Source: RGIG5579 sp045531235
GTDB taxonomy: Bacteria; Bacillota; Clostridia; Oscillospirales; SIG627
Length of the DNA: 14,369 bases
Direction: 5' to 3'
Assembly (NCBI GenBank): GCA_045531235.1
Contig: JAZSDQ010000023.1
Span: forward strand, 1-14,369
Shown: one piece after another, positions 7,204-14,318 of the stretch
Layout: the number at the start of each line of letters is the position of its first letter
Numbering within the stretch: the stretch's first letter is position 1
The notes under the pieces: model-generated
The model's database searches: none
What the model was told of the DNA's origin: nothing
Seen by the model: only the letters and a program-made list of their open reading frames with translations
Position numbers and translations under genes: made by a program

Positions 7204-8563
7204 ATGAAAACATTTTTCGTAACAACGCTACCGTTTCAACGTGCGATGTCCTTGGAAACATATCAACCGGCTGTACCGAATCCGTAGTATAACCAAGATC
7301 ATATAGCATTTTAATATCTCTTGCCATGGTTTCCGGATTGCAGGAAATATACAGCAAATTTTTAATTTTATGTTCAGCAATATCTAAGACAAGCTTTTCT
7401 CCAATTCCCTTGCGAGGTGGATCAACTATAACAAGAGGATTTTCAGCACCACTTGTTTTCACAAGTTGAAAAGCATCAGAAGCATCTCCACAATAAAATC
7501 TTGCGTTTGAGACGTTATTAATTTTTGCGTTCAATGCAGCGTCATTTACAGCTTCAGCAACTATCTCTACACCTACAATAGGGCTGGATGTACTTGAAGC
7601 AAGAGAGATGGATCCGATTCCACAGAATAAGTCAACAATTAGATCGTACTTTGAAAGATCTGCCATTTGAAACGCCATATTGTAAAGCAATTCAGCGCCG
7701 TCATGATTTACTTGATAAAATGATTGTGGCGAGATGACAAGACGTTTTTCACAAAGGATATCTTCAATTTTATCTTTGCCAAACACAGTAATGGTTTCGT
7801 TACCGAGAATTACATTTGTTCTTTTTGGCTGAATGTTAAAAGAAAGAGAAACAACTTCCGGAAATCTTCCATTTATTGACTTGACCAACTCTTTTGTTTT
7901 TGGAAATGAATTTGATCGCAAAACCAAGCAGAGTGCTAATTCGCCCGTTGCTTTTCCACATCGCAGATAAATATGACGAACAAGCCCACAGTCGGATACC
8001 TCGTCATACGGTAATATTTGGTTTTCATAAAAAAAACTACATAAAAATTCTGTAATTTTTGAAAAACGCTTATCTTGAATTAAGCAATTCTCTACCTTAC
8101 AAAGCTTGTGAGATCGAGGCGAATAAAAACCGCTGACCACTTTTCCGTTCTCATCAGCCCGCACGGGATACTGCGCCTTATTACGGTATGCTTTTTGTAT
8201 ATCTGTTGAAAGCACCGGCAAAACATTAATCCCGGACAGCCCAACCTTTCGAATACAGGCTTCAACAAAATTTCTCTTTATTACTTTTTCCGTATCGTAG
8301 CGTATATGCCAAAAAGAACAGCCGCCGCAGCTTTTAAAATGCGGGCATTCAGGAACAATTCGATCCATTGACGGTCTAATTAACTCTTCAATTCTGCAAA
8401 CATAATAATTCTTAGCACATTTGATTATCTTTAATTTTGCCAGATCACCAGGAACACCGTTTTGAACGAAAAACACTGCGCCATCTAACTTAGCAACGCC
8501 GAAACCAAGTATATTAATATCGCAAATTTCAGCTTCCAAAATCTGATTCTTAAAAAATTTCAC
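7202..8563 (-). CDS. RNA uracil-5 methyltransferase, TrmA/RlmD (RumA) family
   Basis: SAM-dependent enzyme that makes 5-methyluridine in RNA, most likely 23S rRNA. 453 residues: an N-terminal TRAM domain (about 1-58), an Fe-S cluster set CPHFKSCGGC plus a later Cys (Cys73, 79, 82, 160), the SAM-binding motif DLFCGIG at 311-317, DPPRKG at 381-386, the catalytic cysteine in YISCNPET (Cys408), and the general-base region FPRTSHVE (Glu443). These residues make it a complete, probably active enzyme. The start is GTG (8561-8563), supported by GAGG a few bases upstream and by the TRAM domain beginning right after it. Whether it modifies one site (RlmD-like) or two (RlmCD-like, known in Gram-positives) cannot be told here, so no symbol is given. 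Confidence 0.93.
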   Translation of the reverse strand: MKFFKNQILEAEICDINILGFGVAKLDGAVFFVQNGVPGDLAKLKIIKCAKNYYVCRIEELIRPSMDRIVPECPHFKSCGGCSFWHIRYDTEKVIKRNFVEACIRKVGLSGINVLPVLSTDIQKAYRNKAQYPVRADENGKVVSGFYSPRSHKLCKVENCLIQDKRFSKITEFLCSFFYENQILPYDEVSDCGLVRHIYLRCGKATGELALCLVLRSNSFPKTKELVKSINGRFPEVVSLSFNIQPKRTNVILGNETITVFGKDKIEDILCEKRLVISPQSFYQVNHDGAELLYNMAFQMADLSKYDLIVDLFCGIGSISLASSTSSPIVGVEIVAEAVNDAALNAKINNVSNARFYCGDASDAFQLVKTSGAENPLVIVDPPRKGIGEKLVLDIAEHKIKNLLYISCNPETMARDIKMLYDLGYTTDSVQPVDMFPRTSHVETVALLRKMFS

Positions 8564-8592
8564 AGCAACCTCATATATTTTTTATATGAAAT

Positions 8593-8621
8593 ATCTTACC
8601 ACAACATATAACAAATGTCAA
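8593..8621 (-). promoter_or_regulatory. Promoter of the RNA methyltransferase gene
   Basis: On the minus strand: perfect -35 TTGACA (8621-8616), a 17-base spacer, -10 TAAGAT (8598-8593) with TG one base ahead. Predicted start is near 8585. A 7-bp inverted repeat, TCATATA / TATATGA (8571-8577 / 8583-8589), overlaps the start point, though in such AT-rich DNA it may be chance. Confidence 0.83.
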
Positions 8622-8634
8622 AATTGAAATTTAC

Positions 8635-8663
8635 TTGCTTCATAAAATTATTTATGTTAGAAT
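8635..8663 (+). promoter_or_regulatory. Promoter of the TSCPD-type small gene
   Basis: -35 TTGCTT (8635-8640), 17-base spacer, -10 TAGAAT (8658-8663) with an extended TG at 8655-8656. It is divergent from the methyltransferase promoter and lies only about 14 bases away from it. Confidence 0.75.
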
Positions 8664-8689
8664 GATGTAAATGATATAAGGAGGTTTTT

Positions 8690-8938
8690 ATGAAATACGA
8701 ATACAAAACGAAAGGCACCTGCTCTCAGGCGATCACCTTTGAAATCGAAGATAATATAGTTAAAAACGTTAGTTTCTTTGGCGGATGTAATGGCAATTTA
8801 AAAGCCATTGCAAAGCTGGTTGATGGAATGACGGTTGACGAAGTTGAAAAGAAACTGAAGGGCAATACCTGTGGATTCAAAAAAACCTCCTGCGCAGACC
8901 AACTTGCAATTGCAGTTAGACAAGCTGCCAACAAATAG
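8690..8938 (+). CDS. Small four-cysteine protein, TSCPD / TIGR03905-like
   Basis: An 82-residue protein resembling the uncharacterised TSCPD-domain family of short four-Cys proteins; the related domain is also found at the C-terminus of some B12-type ribonucleotide reductases. Seen: Cys11 (KGTCSQAI), Cys33 (FFGGCNGNLKAI), Cys61 (GNTCGFKKTSC) and Cys68, spaced as expected for metal or disulfide binding, with the SCADQLA ending of the domain. It is a complete domain on its own, not a fragment of a reductase. The start is secure: AAGGAGG (8678-8684) and a promoter 27 bases further up. The gene stands alone with no terminator visible before the next promoter. The biochemical role is unknown to me. 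Confidence 0.85.
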   Translation: MKYEYKTKGTCSQAITFEIEDNIVKNVSFFGGCNGNLKAIAKLVDGMTVDEVEKKLKGNTCGFKKTSCADQLAIAVRQAANK

Positions 8939-9009
8939 AAAAAGACCGCAAATTCTCATGTAGATTTTGAAAAATGATGTGAATTTATTGTGAAAATATA
9001 AAATAGTAC

Positions 9010-9038
9010 TTGATAATAAAGTAATAAAATGATAAGAT
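9010..9038 (+). promoter_or_regulatory. Promoter of the MBL-fold hydrolase gene
   Basis: -35 TTGATA (9010-9015), 17-base spacer, -10 TAAGAT (9033-9038), followed by AAGGAG at 9054-9059 ahead of the ATG. The leader is about 20 bases, too short for a riboswitch. Confidence 0.78.
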
Positions 9039-9067
9039 GAAATTGATAAAAATAAGGAGACAAAAGT

Positions 9068-9862
9068 ATGAGCAATCTTGAAAAAATCAGCGAAACACTT
9101 CACCGTTTGACCCTCCCCTACAAGGATATATTCACGACGATATATTTTCTTCGCGGTCCAAAAGGATTTGTTATGTTTGATGCAGCAAGTTTTCCTGAGG
9201 ATCTTGAAGAACATATTCTTCCCGCAACCCGCGAGCTCGGCATTACTGAAGATAATCTGAAATACATCTTCATTTCTCATCCACACCGTGACCATGCCGG
9301 TTGTCTAATGCCCGTGCTTGAAAAGTTTCCGAAGGCAACGGTTATAACAAGAAGCGACGCTCTTCGCGAAAGAGTAGCAGAATACTCCGTACTTATGCCT
9401 GAAAACGATGACATTATCGACGATGTATTTAAGGTTATTGCTATTCCCGGCCATACCTCAGACAGCGCAGGTATTCTGGATATCAGAGACGGAACGTTTA
9501 TTACCGGAGACTGTCTTCAATGCTTTGGCATTTACGGTTCAGGAACATGGGCATGCAACATCACCCTTCCCGCAAAACATTTCGAAGCACTGAAGAATCT
9601 TCCTCTTGACGAAATAGAAGTTCTTTATACCGCACACGATTACCACCCCTATGGTTGGACGGTAAAAGGAAAAGAAAATATTCAGAAATACGTGGAAGCC
9701 TGCATCGAGCCTTTGATGATGATCCGTGAACTGATCGAGAAGAATCCCACTCTCAGCGACGAAGAAATTACCGATCTTTATAATACACCAAAAACACTTC
9801 CTACACTTGCAAAAAAAGTTGTATCTTCCATACGCAAAGCAATGGAAGAGGACAATATCTAA
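9068..9862 (+). CDS. MBL-fold metallohydrolase
   Basis: A 264-residue protein of the metallo-beta-lactamase fold superfamily. All metal ligands of a two-zinc site are visible: HPHRDHAG (His71, His73, Asp75, His76), the His in PGHTSDS (His129), the Asp in TGDCL (Asp148), and the His in TAHDYHP (His190). The family includes glyoxalase II-like, lactonase and other hydrolases; nothing here fixes the substrate. The C-terminal ~70 residues, from about 195, form a helical region with an IEKNPTLSDEEITDLY segment that looks like a small helical domain packed on the core. It has its own promoter and terminator, so it is a single-gene unit. There is no signal peptide, so it is probably cytoplasmic. Confidence 0.9.
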   Translation: MSNLEKISETLHRLTLPYKDIFTTIYFLRGPKGFVMFDAASFPEDLEEHILPATRELGITEDNLKYIFISHPHRDHAGCLMPVLEKFPKATVITRSDALRERVAEYSVLMPENDDIIDDVFKVIAIPGHTSDSAGILDIRDGTFITGDCLQCFGIYGSGTWACNITLPAKHFEALKNLPLDEIEVLYTAHDYHPYGWTVKGKENIQKYVEACIEPLMMIRELIEKNPTLSDEEITDLYNTPKTLPTLAKKVVSSIRKAMEEDNI

Positions 9863-9890
9863 AAAGAAGAGCCTAACGGCTCTTCTTTTT
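9861..9890 (+). terminator. Rho-independent terminator of the MBL gene
   Basis: A perfect 13-bp stem, AAAAAGAAGAGCC (9861-9873) with GGCTCTTCTTTTT (9878-9890), loop TAAC. It starts within the stop codon. The 88 bases between it and the tmRNA terminator (9891-9978) hold nothing I can identify. Confidence 0.92.
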
Positions 9891-9978
9891 ATTTCGGTTT
9901 TAATTTATAAGATGCTAAATCAAAAAGGTTAAAATATCAGTGTCTATCTTTAAAAGAAGAACTAGAAACCAAAAATAG

Positions 9979-10006
9979 AAAACGACCTAGGAATTCAGGT
10001 CGTTTT
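9979..10006 (-). terminator. Terminator of tmRNA
   Basis: A 10-bp stem, AAAACGACCT (9979-9988) with AGGTCGTTTT (9997-10006), loop of 8 bases. On the minus strand it is followed by CTATTTTTGG. It starts one base beyond the CCA end of tmRNA, so processing must act right at the hairpin. Confidence 0.8.
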
Positions 10007-10007
10007 T

Positions 10008-10353
10008 TGGTGGAGCCGAGGGGAATCGAACCCCTGTCCGAAATTTGATTCACAGAAATTTCTCCGGGTGCAGTCGATGGTTAAATTCCCGTAATCAGAC
10101 GCCCACCGACAGGCTGCTGAGTGGTAGCTTCATAAAATGCGTGACCGGACGCAAAGCTTTGTCCGATACACGTTCACCGCTGTGTGACACCTGTTTCGGG
10201 TTCGCGGTCCTCCCCGAACAGATGGCCGCCTTATTAGGCAGCGAGAGCTACTCTATTGTTAGCGTTTAATTTTAAATTTGCAGTTTTGAAGAGTGTCTGC
10301 GACTCTACCCGCTTATTCTGCTTCAGAAACCCCGTCGAAACCATTACGGCCCC
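10008..10353 (-). ncRNA. ssrA: Transfer-messenger RNA (tmRNA), one-piece type
   Basis: Rescues ribosomes stalled on broken mRNA by trans-translation, together with SmpB. The 346-nt RNA has the classic 5' end GGGGCCGTAATGG followed by TTTCGACGGGG and a 3' end CGGCTCC-ACCA with encoded CCA. The seven-base acceptor stem pairs GGGGCCG with CGGCTCC, including one G-U. The T-arm reads AGGGG-TTCGATT-CCCCT. The tag reading frame occupies 10237-10281, starting at the GCA resume codon and followed by TAATAA; it encodes ANLKLNANNRVALAA, ending in the ALAA degradation signal for ClpXP-type proteases. The pseudoknots between these landmarks were not folded here. The gene lies 10 bases after the small GNAT-like CDS on the same strand. 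A weak candidate promoter (TTGATT at 10398-10393, 17 bases, GACAAT at 10375-10370) lies inside that CDS. Confidence 0.96.
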
Positions 10354-10363
10354 ATATTGAAAA

Positions 10364-10744
10364 TTACCTATTGTCAGTTTCCTCTGCAGCAAAATCAAAT
10401 ACATACAACGTTTCGCTGATACGATCAAAACCGGTCGCTTCGCAAATAATAATATCGTCATTACTTTGAATAGGATAAACTAGAGATGCAACACCAATTC
10501 GGTTTAAAAATTCTATCACGCTTGTAAATACATTTGCAAGCATTTCAACAGAAATCTTATCCTTAATTCCTTTTAAAGCAAGAATGTAAGCCGCTTCACC
10601 CACGAATTTAATTTGGCAAAGGCCGAGTTTTTCATCGTCAGAAAAGATTTTAAAGCCAAACGATCCTTCTTCACGCTCGACGCAAAGGAGTTTGCAATAT
10701 TCCAGATGTTCCATAACATCTGCAAACGGTGATATATGAATCAT
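10364..10744 (-). CDS. Small GNAT-like protein of unknown function
   Basis: A 126-residue protein that I cannot name. The order of elements recalls the C-terminal half of a GNAT acetyltransferase: a strand pair at about residues 38-55 (GLCQIKFVGEAAYILALKG), a helix at about 62-82 (SVEMLANVFTSVIEFLN), a strand, then a short helix ending in EATGF. The usual Q/R-x-x-G-x-G/A acetyl-CoA loop is not visible, so it may be an inactive or divergent member; this is inference from pattern alone. The start was set at ATG 10744 because it forms an ATGA overlap with the rluB stop codon and the protein begins cleanly there; a longer frame from a TTG at 10798 would run inside rluB. It ends 10 bases before tmRNA. 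Confidence 0.72.
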   Translation of the reverse strand: MIHISPFADVMEHLEYCKLLCVEREEGSFGFKIFSDDEKLGLCQIKFVGEAAYILALKGIKDKISVEMLANVFTSVIEFLNRIGVASLVYPIQSNDDIIICEATGFDRISETLYVFDFAAEETDNR

Positions 10745-11460
10745 TTTTTTCGATACGCCAAGACGGCGTTCAATTCCTTTCCTTCCAGTTCTTCCCAAGA
10801 TCCGGAACGCAATGCACCAAGCCTTACCTCGCCTTCAGCAATTCTCTTTAGTCTTGCTACCTCGAGACCAACCTTTTCGCACATTTTTCGAATCTGGCGG
10901 TTTCTTCCCTCTTTGAGAACGAATCGTAATTTTGTCGGCACTGAGGAATCAGGAATGGATACTCTACACGGTCTAATGGTATAATCGTCAAGCACCATAC
11001 TTTGATTCAATAGACGCATCTGATTCTCATCAGGAACAGATTTCACCTTAACAACATATACCTTTTCTATTTCAGAAGATGGGTGCATTAATGCATTTGC
11101 AAGCTCACCATCATTGGTCATTAAGAGGAGACCTTCTGAATCAAGATCAAGTCTGCCAACAGGATATACACGCTCAGGTACATTTTTTACAAGGTCAGCA
11201 ATGCACTTTCGACCTTTTTCATCTGACATCGTCGAAACGTAGCCCCGAGGCTTATTCAGCTTAATGTAAAATTTCTTACCACTGGTAGATATTGTCTTCC
11301 CAAGATACGTAACGTGATCTTTTCCAGAAATTACCTTTTGACCAATCTGAGCAGGGTGCCCGTTTACAGTCACTTTGCCGTTGAGAATTTCTTCCTCTGC
11401 TTTTCTTCTACTCATAACGCCACAATCGGCGAGATATTTTTGAATTCTAACTAGTTCCAT
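10741..11460 (-). CDS. rluB: Pseudouridine synthase, RluB/RsuA family
   Basis: Converts uridine to pseudouridine in rRNA; RluB-type enzymes act on helix 89-93 regions of 23S rRNA, RsuA-type on 16S. 239 residues from the chosen start: an S4 RNA-binding domain (about 3-50, VRIQKYLADCGVMSRRKAEE), then the catalytic domain with KPRGYVSTMSD (70-80), the catalytic aspartate in GRLDLDSEGLLL (Asp105), and EGRNRQIRKM (184-193), typical of the RluB/RluE/RluF/RsuA group. ATG 11460 is preferred over longer frames because the S4 domain begins at once and GGTGGC sits 7 bases upstream. The start overlaps the end of dacF by 10 bases, and the stop overlaps the next gene as ATGA. RluB is favoured from the scpB-dac-rluB neighbourhood known in Firmicutes. 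Confidence 0.9.
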   Translation of the reverse strand: MELVRIQKYLADCGVMSRRKAEEEILNGKVTVNGHPAQIGQKVISGKDHVTYLGKTISTSGKKFYIKLNKPRGYVSTMSDEKGRKCIADLVKNVPERVYPVGRLDLDSEGLLLMTNDGELANALMHPSSEIEKVYVVKVKSVPDENQMRLLNQSMVLDDYTIRPCRVSIPDSSVPTKLRFVLKEGRNRQIRKMCEKVGLEVARLKRIAEGEVRLGALRSGSWEELEGKELNAVLAYRKK

Positions 11461-12611
11461 AATTTTAGCCACCATGCTTTGATAATATTCCAAATTTTTT
11501 GAAAAAAAGTCGGTTCAATTTGCTCCTTAAGGGCGAAATTTTCTGCAACCATAGTTGTTCTTCCCAATTCTTTATCACCCAACATAAATACTGCTTCACC
11601 TAGAACGTCTCCGGCTGTTATCGGCGCATAAACAAAATGCGGAAGTTCATAATAAACACTCGGCATTTCATTGGCAAGCAGCGGTAACGAAAGTGCATAG
11701 GTATTCACACAGCGAATAAATTTTTCATTTCCACCTATAACCGGTATTTCAACACACAGAGCACCAATCTCTGCGAGGCATTTTTCTTCATACAAGGAAA
11801 ATCCATAGTTGAAAAGTGCTGTGTGATCCTTCCAGTCATTGGGATCACCCAAGGTAGCACAAACAAGTGTCTTCCCATCCTTTTCGGCAGCGGTCACAAG
11901 GCAGCGACCGGCGCTTTTTGTATATCCAGTTTTGCCGCCAATGCAACTTTCAAAATTACGAAGAAGGCGATTATGGTTAGAAAGATAACGTAATTTTCCA
12001 CCGGGAGCTGAAATTGTTTTTGTCTTTGTAGAAGTAATCTCAGCAAACACGGTATTCTTCATACAATACGCCAGCAACTGGCACAAATCGTGCGCAGTAG
12101 AGTAATGACCGTCGCAAGGCAATCCGTGTGGATTTCGGAAAGAAGTGGATGTCATTCCAATCTCACGTGCCCTCTTATTCATACGTTCTACAAAGATTTC
12201 TGTAGAACCATCAACGGCAATCGCGATAGCAACAGCTGCATCATTGGCGCTTTCCAACATTAAAGCATAGAGAAGCTCTTCTAATGTTAACTTTTCACCT
12301 TTTACTAAATATACAGATGAGCCCTCAATGCCTACGGCTTCTTGTGGAATTAAAACCTCAGTGGAAGGTACCATTGTCTCTAATGCAAGAATGCAAGTCA
12401 TAATTTTTGTAGTACTTGCCATAGGGAGCGTCAGTTCTGCATTTGATGATGTTAATATTTTTCCGGTGTCAGCGTCTAAAAGACAATGGCTTTGTGCGGA
12501 AAGGCCTGCTAAGGTTTCTACAGCATCCGGTCTTGACGCAAAAACTGGTGAAACAAAAAAATAAAAAACAAATAATGCACAAATTATTCTTTTAAATAAA
12601 GATGATATCAT
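11451..12611 (-). CDS. dacF: D-alanyl-D-alanine carboxypeptidase, DacF/PBP5 type
   Basis: Low-molecular-weight penicillin-binding protein (peptidase S11) that removes the terminal D-Ala from peptidoglycan pentapeptides outside the membrane. 386 residues. Seen: a signal peptide with cleavage expected after VFA (about residue 25), active-site SxxK as STTK (Ser66, Lys69), the SAN triad (Ser121-Asn123), KTG (227-229 in GGKTGYTKSAG), a PBP5-like C-terminal beta domain (about 280-365), and an amphipathic, Trp-rich C-terminal helix (FFQKIWNIIKAWWLKLWN) that would attach it to the membrane. ATG 12611 is chosen because GGAGAG lies just upstream and the signal peptide starts there; an upstream TTG at 12638 has no such support. 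The gene could equally be called dacB; its place after ytfJ and before rluB fits the sporulation-linked dac genes. Confidence 0.92.
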   Translation of the reverse strand: MISSLFKRIICALFVFYFFVSPVFASRPDAVETLAGLSAQSHCLLDADTGKILTSSNAELTLPMASTTKIMTCILALETMVPSTEVLIPQEAVGIEGSSVYLVKGEKLTLEELLYALMLESANDAAVAIAIAVDGSTEIFVERMNKRAREIGMTSTSFRNPHGLPCDGHYSTAHDLCQLLAYCMKNTVFAEITSTKTKTISAPGGKLRYLSNHNRLLRNFESCIGGKTGYTKSAGRCLVTAAEKDGKTLVCATLGDPNDWKDHTALFNYGFSLYEEKCLAEIGALCVEIPVIGGNEKFIRCVNTYALSLPLLANEMPSVYYELPHFVYAPITAGDVLGEAVFMLGDKELGRTTMVAENFALKEQIEPTFFQKIWNIIKAWWLKLWN

Positions 12612-12671
12612 TGCATCTCTCCAATATCTTGATACCAAAATATATGAAAAAATGCAGAAAAAGATAACCGA

Positions 12672-13133
12672 CTATTCGCCTACAGTTTCACCATCAGTAG
12701 CTACGGATAAATCTTTAGTAGACTCCACGGCCTTCTCTTTTTTGAAATAAGATTTAATCTTTTCAAAAATTGCCGGAGATTTATCAACAATATCAGAAAT
12801 TGTATTGATAATTGCGCTGTCTGACGATACATTTGTACCATTAACATTCATCAAACGCACATCTCCGTTAGAAATAACAATGAAGGTTAAAGGGGTAACA
12901 GACATACCTGCGCCATTACCTCCCCCAAAATGAGGTGTCTCACGGCGAGGATTGACCTTGCTGTCAAAATCAACGCCGCCTGACGTAAAGCCGCAGCTAA
13001 CCTTAGAGATAGGAATAATCGTAACACCGTCAGGTAAGGAGATAGGCGTACCAACAACAGCATCAGCATCCAATACCTTTTTAATATTTTCAAGGGAAGC
13101 ATCAATGACCTGTTTCAATGGGATTTCACTCAT
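12672..13133 (-). CDS. ytfJ: YtfJ / GerW-family sporulation protein
   Basis: A 153-residue protein of the GerW (YtfJ) family, known in Bacillus for a role in spore germination but widespread in Clostridia. Seen: an N-terminal region with VIDASLENIKKVLDADAVVGTPI (about residues 9-31 in part), the strand VTIIPISKVSCGFTSGG (37-53), the Gly-rich PHFGGGNGAGMSVTPL stretch typical of the family (67-82), and FIVISNGDVRLM (84-95). The C-terminal ~35 residues are a low-conservation acidic/Lys tail. AAAGGA lies upstream of the ATG, which overlaps the end of the DUF2953 gene as ATGA. Sixty bases separate it from dacF. Presence of the gene hints at, but does not prove, a spore-forming host. Confidence 0.9.
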   Translation of the reverse strand: MSEIPLKQVIDASLENIKKVLDADAVVGTPISLPDGVTIIPISKVSCGFTSGGVDFDSKVNPRRETPHFGGGNGAGMSVTPLTFIVISNGDVRLMNVNGTNVSSDSAIINTISDIVDKSPAIFEKIKSYFKKEKAVESTKDLSVATDGETVGE

Positions 13134-13729
13134 TTTATCGATTCCTTTCTTTCAAAAAATCTAATATATGTTCGAAGAAGCACTCCGAGAAGATGAATTG
13201 GTTTGACACATAGATCAAGATGTATGGAAAGCTGACTTTTTTCTGAAGTAAAATCAGGTGAAATAGAAAGATATCTATTGTCACAACGAAAATCAGAAAA
13301 ACGTTGTAGTACCGCACAGAGCCCATTGGCTGCTTGGATGGCGACCCCGGCAGTCAGTGCAGTTTTTGCAGCATCATCTGTTCCAATGGAAACAATAAGT
13401 TCCTTCAAATTGATCTTCATACTCTCTAAGCTCTCTTTTACGGCAAGAGAAATTACGCGTGTGACATGTGCTAAAAACTCAGCAAAACCCAAAGGATCAA
13501 ATCCTCTTGTATCTTTCACTTGAATTTTATCTTGAGATACGCTCTTTGGTTTGTTCTCTTTTTTCTTTTCAACGTAGCGGTTATATAGCTTTATTGCATC
13601 AAAAGATAAAAACAGAATTCGAATTCTGACCTTCTCCTTCTCACGATAAATAAAAATGAGATGCACATTGACAAAGAGGATCACTAAGATAAAAGCAACA
13701 AGTGCCAAAAAAATATATAGAAAAATCAT
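13130..13729 (-). CDS. ytfI: YtfI / DUF2953 membrane-anchored protein
   Basis: A 199-residue protein matching DUF2953 (YtfI), the usual upstream partner of ytfJ. Seen: one N-terminal membrane segment (about residues 2-27), a charged Lys/Glu-rich stretch (about 53-75), and the DUF2953 core with SIGTDDAAKTALTAGVA (113-129), a hydrophobic segment, LSISPDFTS (154-162) and a C-terminal hydrophobic segment containing HLLGVLLRTYIRFF (about 179-192). The function is unknown; because it always travels with ytfJ a shared role in spore or envelope biology is likely. It overlaps scpB upstream and ytfJ downstream, both as ATGA, so its translation is probably coupled on both sides and its own ribosome binding site is weak. 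Confidence 0.88.
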   Translation of the reverse strand: MIFLYIFLALVAFILVILFVNVHLIFIYREKEKVRIRILFLSFDAIKLYNRYVEKKKENKPKSVSQDKIQVKDTRGFDPLGFAEFLAHVTRVISLAVKESLESMKINLKELIVSIGTDDAAKTALTAGVAIQAANGLCAVLQRFSDFRCDNRYLSISPDFTSEKSQLSIHLDLCVKPIHLLGVLLRTYIRFFERKESIK

Positions 13730-14316
13730 TCGTTTTCGTCACTTTCGCCGCCGGATTCATCGTCACTAAGCTTTAACTGAACAGAGTTTTCACCGGGCAA
13801 TTCATCTAAACTGCTTAAGCCAAAGCAACGAAGAAAAGCCGGCGTTGTTTGATAAAGAATCGGTCTACCCGGTGCATCCAAACGACCGCATTCTTCAATC
13901 AAATCACGCTGAAGCAAAGTAGATACGATACCGGAACAGTCAACACCACGAACTTGCTCGATATATGTTTTTGTTACGGGCTGTTTATAAGCAACAATGG
14001 AAAGTGCCTCGAGTGCTGCCTTGGAAATCGGCGATGTTCGTTTAATTTCAAGATATCTTTGGACAGGATCAGCATAGTCTTTTTTTGTGCATAACTGCAA
14101 CATATCACCAAGACGGCAAAGCTCAAACGACGAATCCTTCTTCAATAGGCGCGCTTCCAAAACGCCCGCAACAATATCAACTTCAACTTTAGTAATATCA
14201 AAAAGCGCGGCTATCTTTTCCAAAGGAACAGGATCCCCACCTGCAAAAAGAACTGCTTCCAAGGCGTTAACAAGGTATTCTTTATCATAGCTTACATATT
14301 TTAATGAAAACTCCAT
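13726..14316 (-). CDS. scpB: Segregation and condensation protein B
   Basis: Kleisin-associated subunit of the SMC-ScpA-ScpB complex, which compacts and separates the chromosome. 196 residues with two winged-helix domains: the first at about 12-85, the second at about 92-165. The second carries the diagnostic run PISKAALEALSIVAYKQPVT, then IEQVRGVDCSGIVSTLLQRDLIEECGR (given in part), APGRPILYQTT and the FLRCFGLSSLDELP motif. The C-terminal ~30 residues are acidic and probably disordered. ATG 14316 is chosen because GGGGG stands 7 bases upstream, whereas the in-frame GTG at 14322 has almost no spacing. The stop overlaps the next start as ATGA. Confidence 0.96.
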   Translation of the reverse strand: MEFSLKYVSYDKEYLVNALEAVLFAGGDPVPLEKIAALFDITKVEVDIVAGVLEARLLKKDSSFELCRLGDMLQLCTKKDYADPVQRYLEIKRTSPISKAALEALSIVAYKQPVTKTYIEQVRGVDCSGIVSTLLQRDLIEECGRLDAPGRPILYQTTPAFLRCFGLSSLDELPGENSVQLKLSDDESGGESDENE

Positions 14317-14318
14317 AA

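Noticed and set aside
8798..9295. 165-residue minus-strand frame across the TSCPD and MBL genes
   Set aside because: It covers two genes and an intergenic promoter on the other strand and has no features of its own.
11461..11493. TTG-initiated extension of the pseudouridine synthase
   Set aside because: The S4 domain begins at ATG 11460 and the extra residues only translate the 3' end of dacF out of frame.
12612..12638. TTG-initiated extension of the D,D-carboxypeptidase
   Set aside because: It has no ribosome binding site and would bury the signal peptide; GGAGAG and ATG 12611 fit much better.
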